6,342 nucleotides of DNA from an uncultured Ruminococcus sp. (lineage in GTDB: Bacteria; Bacillota; Clostridia; Oscillospirales; Ruminococcaceae). This document shows positions 6,001-6,342 of this stretch, piece after piece (within the stretch, counting starts at the first letter, position 1; every line of letters begins with the position of its first letter). The translations under genes were made by a program, and so were the position numbers. The notes under the pieces are model-generated. The model saw only the letters and a program-made list of their open reading frames with translations, was not told where the DNA came from and ran no database searches. The DNA is taken from assembly GCA_900556055.1 (NCBI GenBank), contig USNJ01000117.1:1-6342 (forward strand), written 5' to 3'.

Positions 6001-6049
6001 TAACGAGGTAAACGTGTTCCTTCCCGACAATTATGAATTTATCGGCTGA
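3002..6049 (+). CDS. Membrane-anchored EAL-domain c-di-GMP phosphodiesterase fused to a C-terminal beta-helix module
   Basis: 1015 residues. Two membrane helices (about 15-35 and 41-60) form a short hairpin, with Lys-rich flanks predicting both ends inside. Residues about 75-178 look like a diverged PAS-type sensor. About 186-335 is a GGDEF fold with the signature replaced by RNTNEF (259-264), so cyclase activity is unlikely. The EAL domain (about 356-595) keeps ESL (Glu389), Asn447, EITE (Glu476), the DDYGTGYS loop (Asp505, Asp506), Lys526, AEGIE (Glu562) and Gln582, the set known for metal binding and hydrolysis of c-di-GMP to pGpG. Activity is therefore inferred. Residues about 641-955 are a parallel beta-helix with IG/IGG turns every 27-31 residues, followed by a small cap ending VNVFLPDN (1003-1010). 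The helix is like those of exported carbohydrate-binding proteins (Cthe_2159-like), yet no membrane segment precedes it. The start at 3002 gives a sound N-terminus; AAAGGG lies 11 bases upstream. It is transcribed alone. Confidence 0.9.
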   Translation: MIDLFGVKLKTTPLKILAAVIILSAVCFGAAAFLLDGTARIVSASACLASAIAFVLLIVQTKLIKQNMAYCDGLSASCPETLHIVYNVNTQSSIIPEELFELSGMDKSSYKTSDGYVYAGRGEYLRVIAQLTEKPEGDSENIYQAPGSDDKWYKVISFDAGSCRYTLANNASDIVLARGLIRSLRDYDSVTSLLGYEAFTESLKDMLAKGQNCCVVQFHINGLEKITSAVSYAAAEKVLIKIASALKAFLTGDSIAGRRNTNEFIMAINGVSHDSLKNMIAEVFSGVNKAALQCAEELKLPVAVFCGYCLCPEQVSVLDDILSAADFAAFEAESAGSAIPQKFNQVSFGKRREDYHRIQVFDDLISGNEIDYWFQPIVDARTGEIHGYESLMRPRAVSGIKFTPGDVLSLAKEQNMLDEIERLTFFNTIAKVYENQDLFKDRKVFLNSIPSCSLTENDYKYLLENYEPLFGYLVVEITESSEMSLKTIEMLRQRFVSHKSLLALDDYGTGYSNESNLLKSQPNYIKIDRSLLTGINSNAQKQHLVSNMISFASKHDIRIIAEGIETAEELETVINLGADLIQGFFTCRPQSVILRDIPAEIRELIVEINLRRTRKERRIFEANGTEIVDIASAALQGYTDIVVAGSRVTVTNKNHRAIPINFVFPKGSESTLTLDNITVESMDRPAIILEEGANVKIELKGTNTITGAGVRVPAGSRVVFTGDGDLSVTCDSHGACIGGGKSEDFGEIVFNSSGTVTAAANDDISIAIGGGIAKESLIKMVQGRTVIRTTGEKTIGMGFISGNGEISLVKGVLDIESSGAEAVGLGTFKGDIRLSTCADVSTVCSGDTCACIGGLADSKGTIEINEGHIFTKANAKNAVGIGGIGSEINTVVHSGSVTVRAEGGNICGIGDRSEKGSVTIESGKLELNILSGNCVTLGAPTEKTVVFGGNITGNTVEDIKAVNTFGEPLAMHKFDSVGEFIREVRSGGGTYRYVAESGGNNEVNVFLPDNYEFIG
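5204..5836 (+). repeat. In-frame degenerate repeat coding for eight beta-helix coils
   Basis: Within the large gene, the glycine of an [IVLM]G turn recurs at residues 738, 769, 798, 826, 853, 882, 910 and 938: steps of 31, 29, 28, 27, 29, 28 and 28 residues, or about 84 bases. After each turn comes a GxIxIxxGxVxxxA-like pair of strands. The DNA copies are diverged, so this is an old protein repeat rather than a recent tandem duplication. The stretch encoding 641-730 carries earlier, less regular coils (LTLDNITVES, IELKGTNTITG, VPAGSRVVFTGDGDLSV). Confidence 0.8.
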
Positions 6050-6066
6050 TAAAACTGCATTTTTTG

Positions 6067-6105
6067 GCAGGCATATTCCGTCAGTAGGCGGGTGTGCCTG
6101 CTTTT
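6067..6105 (+). terminator. Probable terminator of the EAL/beta-helix gene
   Basis: GCAGGCA (6067-6073) pairs with TGCCTGC (6095-6101). The stem can extend inward to about 12 pairs with G-U wobbles (to 6078/6090), leaving an 11-base loop. Four T (6102-6105) follow, then GCG, so the U-tract is short. It lies 17 bases after the stop. A second hairpin, AATGCG (6110-6115) / CGCATT (6121-6126), follows at once without a T-run. Confidence 0.6.
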
Positions 6106-6148
6106 GCGTAATGCGGGGATCGCATTGACAACGTTGGTTTATTCTTTT

Positions 6149-6167
6149 GTGATAATACAGTGATAAT
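6149..6167 (+). repeat. Direct repeat GTGATAAT, one helical turn apart
   Basis: The octamer GTGATAAT occurs at 6149-6156 and 6160-6167, an 11-base step, about 44 bases upstream of the -35 of the following gene. This spacing suits a tandem-binding activator, but two AT-rich copies could arise by chance. Confidence 0.3.
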
Positions 6168-6210
6168 TTTTTCAAGATTGTAAACTTTGCACTAAATGAA
6201 AGACGGTTTG

Positions 6211-6239
6211 TTGACAAAACCATATAATTGCGGTAAAAT
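6211..6239 (+). promoter_or_regulatory. Sigma-A promoter of the exported-protein gene
   Basis: A perfect -35 TTGACA (6211-6216), 17-base spacer, and -10 TAAAAT (6234-6239, one mismatch). The transcript would start near 6246, giving a leader of about 54 bases to the ATG at 6300. Confidence 0.85.
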
Positions 6240-6299
6240 ATCAGTATAAATATTATGCGATAGGTCTGTCGTATCATTATATAAAGGAGCGAGACAAGT

Positions 6300-6342
6300 A
6301 TGAAAAAGTTCTCAAAATGGCTGTCTGCCGCATTCACGGCGG
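6300..6342 (+). CDS. N-terminal fragment of a probable exported protein (cut by window edge)
   Basis: Only 14 codons are present: MKKFSKWLSAAFTA. Lys-Lys near the start followed by Trp-Leu-Ser-Ala-Ala-Phe is the pattern of a Sec signal peptide, possibly of a lipoprotein or secreted enzyme, but the cleavage site lies outside the window. The ATG at 6300 has the best ribosome binding site in the window, AAAGGAG (6283-6289), ten bases upstream, and its own near-consensus promoter. Nothing can be said about its function. Confidence 0.75.
   Translation, partial: MKKFSKWLSAAFTA

Noticed and set aside
5657..6337. Minus-strand open frame of about 226 codons across the end of the EAL gene
   Set aside because: It covers the plus-strand terminator, promoter and start of the next gene, has no ribosome binding site, and has no recognisable product.

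Overview
The window looks like chromosomal DNA of a low-to-moderate GC Firmicute, most likely a gut or rumen Ruminococcus or a close relative in Oscillospiraceae. The evidence is the set of textbook sigma-A promoters with 17-nt spacers, the AAAGGA/AAAGGAG ribosome binding sites, the short intergenic hairpins with T-tracts, and a glycine-rich IGG-type beta-helix module of the kind common in surface proteins of these bacteria. The organism call is inference; there is no rRNA or other marker gene here.

Left part, minus strand (1-1711). An extended -10 promoter (1683-1711) drives two genes: a Nudix hydrolase resembling Ap4A hydrolases (1620-1213), then a PfkB-family phosphosugar kinase of the 1-phosphofructokinase/tagatose-6-phosphate kinase type (1159-230). 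Downstream, 1-229 holds no gene but several hairpins, including two minus-strand terminator-like structures.

Middle (1835-3001). A five-helix membrane protein with an extracytoplasmic C-terminal domain lies alone on the minus strand (2642-1911), with its own promoter and a strong terminator. It is divergent from the large gene to its right, and the two sigma-A promoters share the 359-bp intergenic region.

Right part (3002-6342). One 1015-residue protein dominates the window. It has two N-terminal membrane helices, a PAS-like stretch, a degenerate GGDEF domain, an EAL cyclic-di-GMP phosphodiesterase domain with its catalytic residues apparently intact, and then, with no further membrane segment, a parallel beta-helix module of about 28-residue coils plus a small C-terminal cap. 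Such beta-helices normally sit on exported carbohydrate-binding proteins, but this topology puts it in the cytoplasm fused to a second-messenger enzyme. This is the most unusual thing in the window. A terminator-like hairpin follows, and then a new promoter leads to the first 14 codons of an exported protein that runs off the edge.

The sequence gives no evidence that the three transcription units work together. The Nudix-kinase pair looks metabolic/housekeeping, and the EAL fusion looks like a stand-alone c-di-GMP signalling gene.
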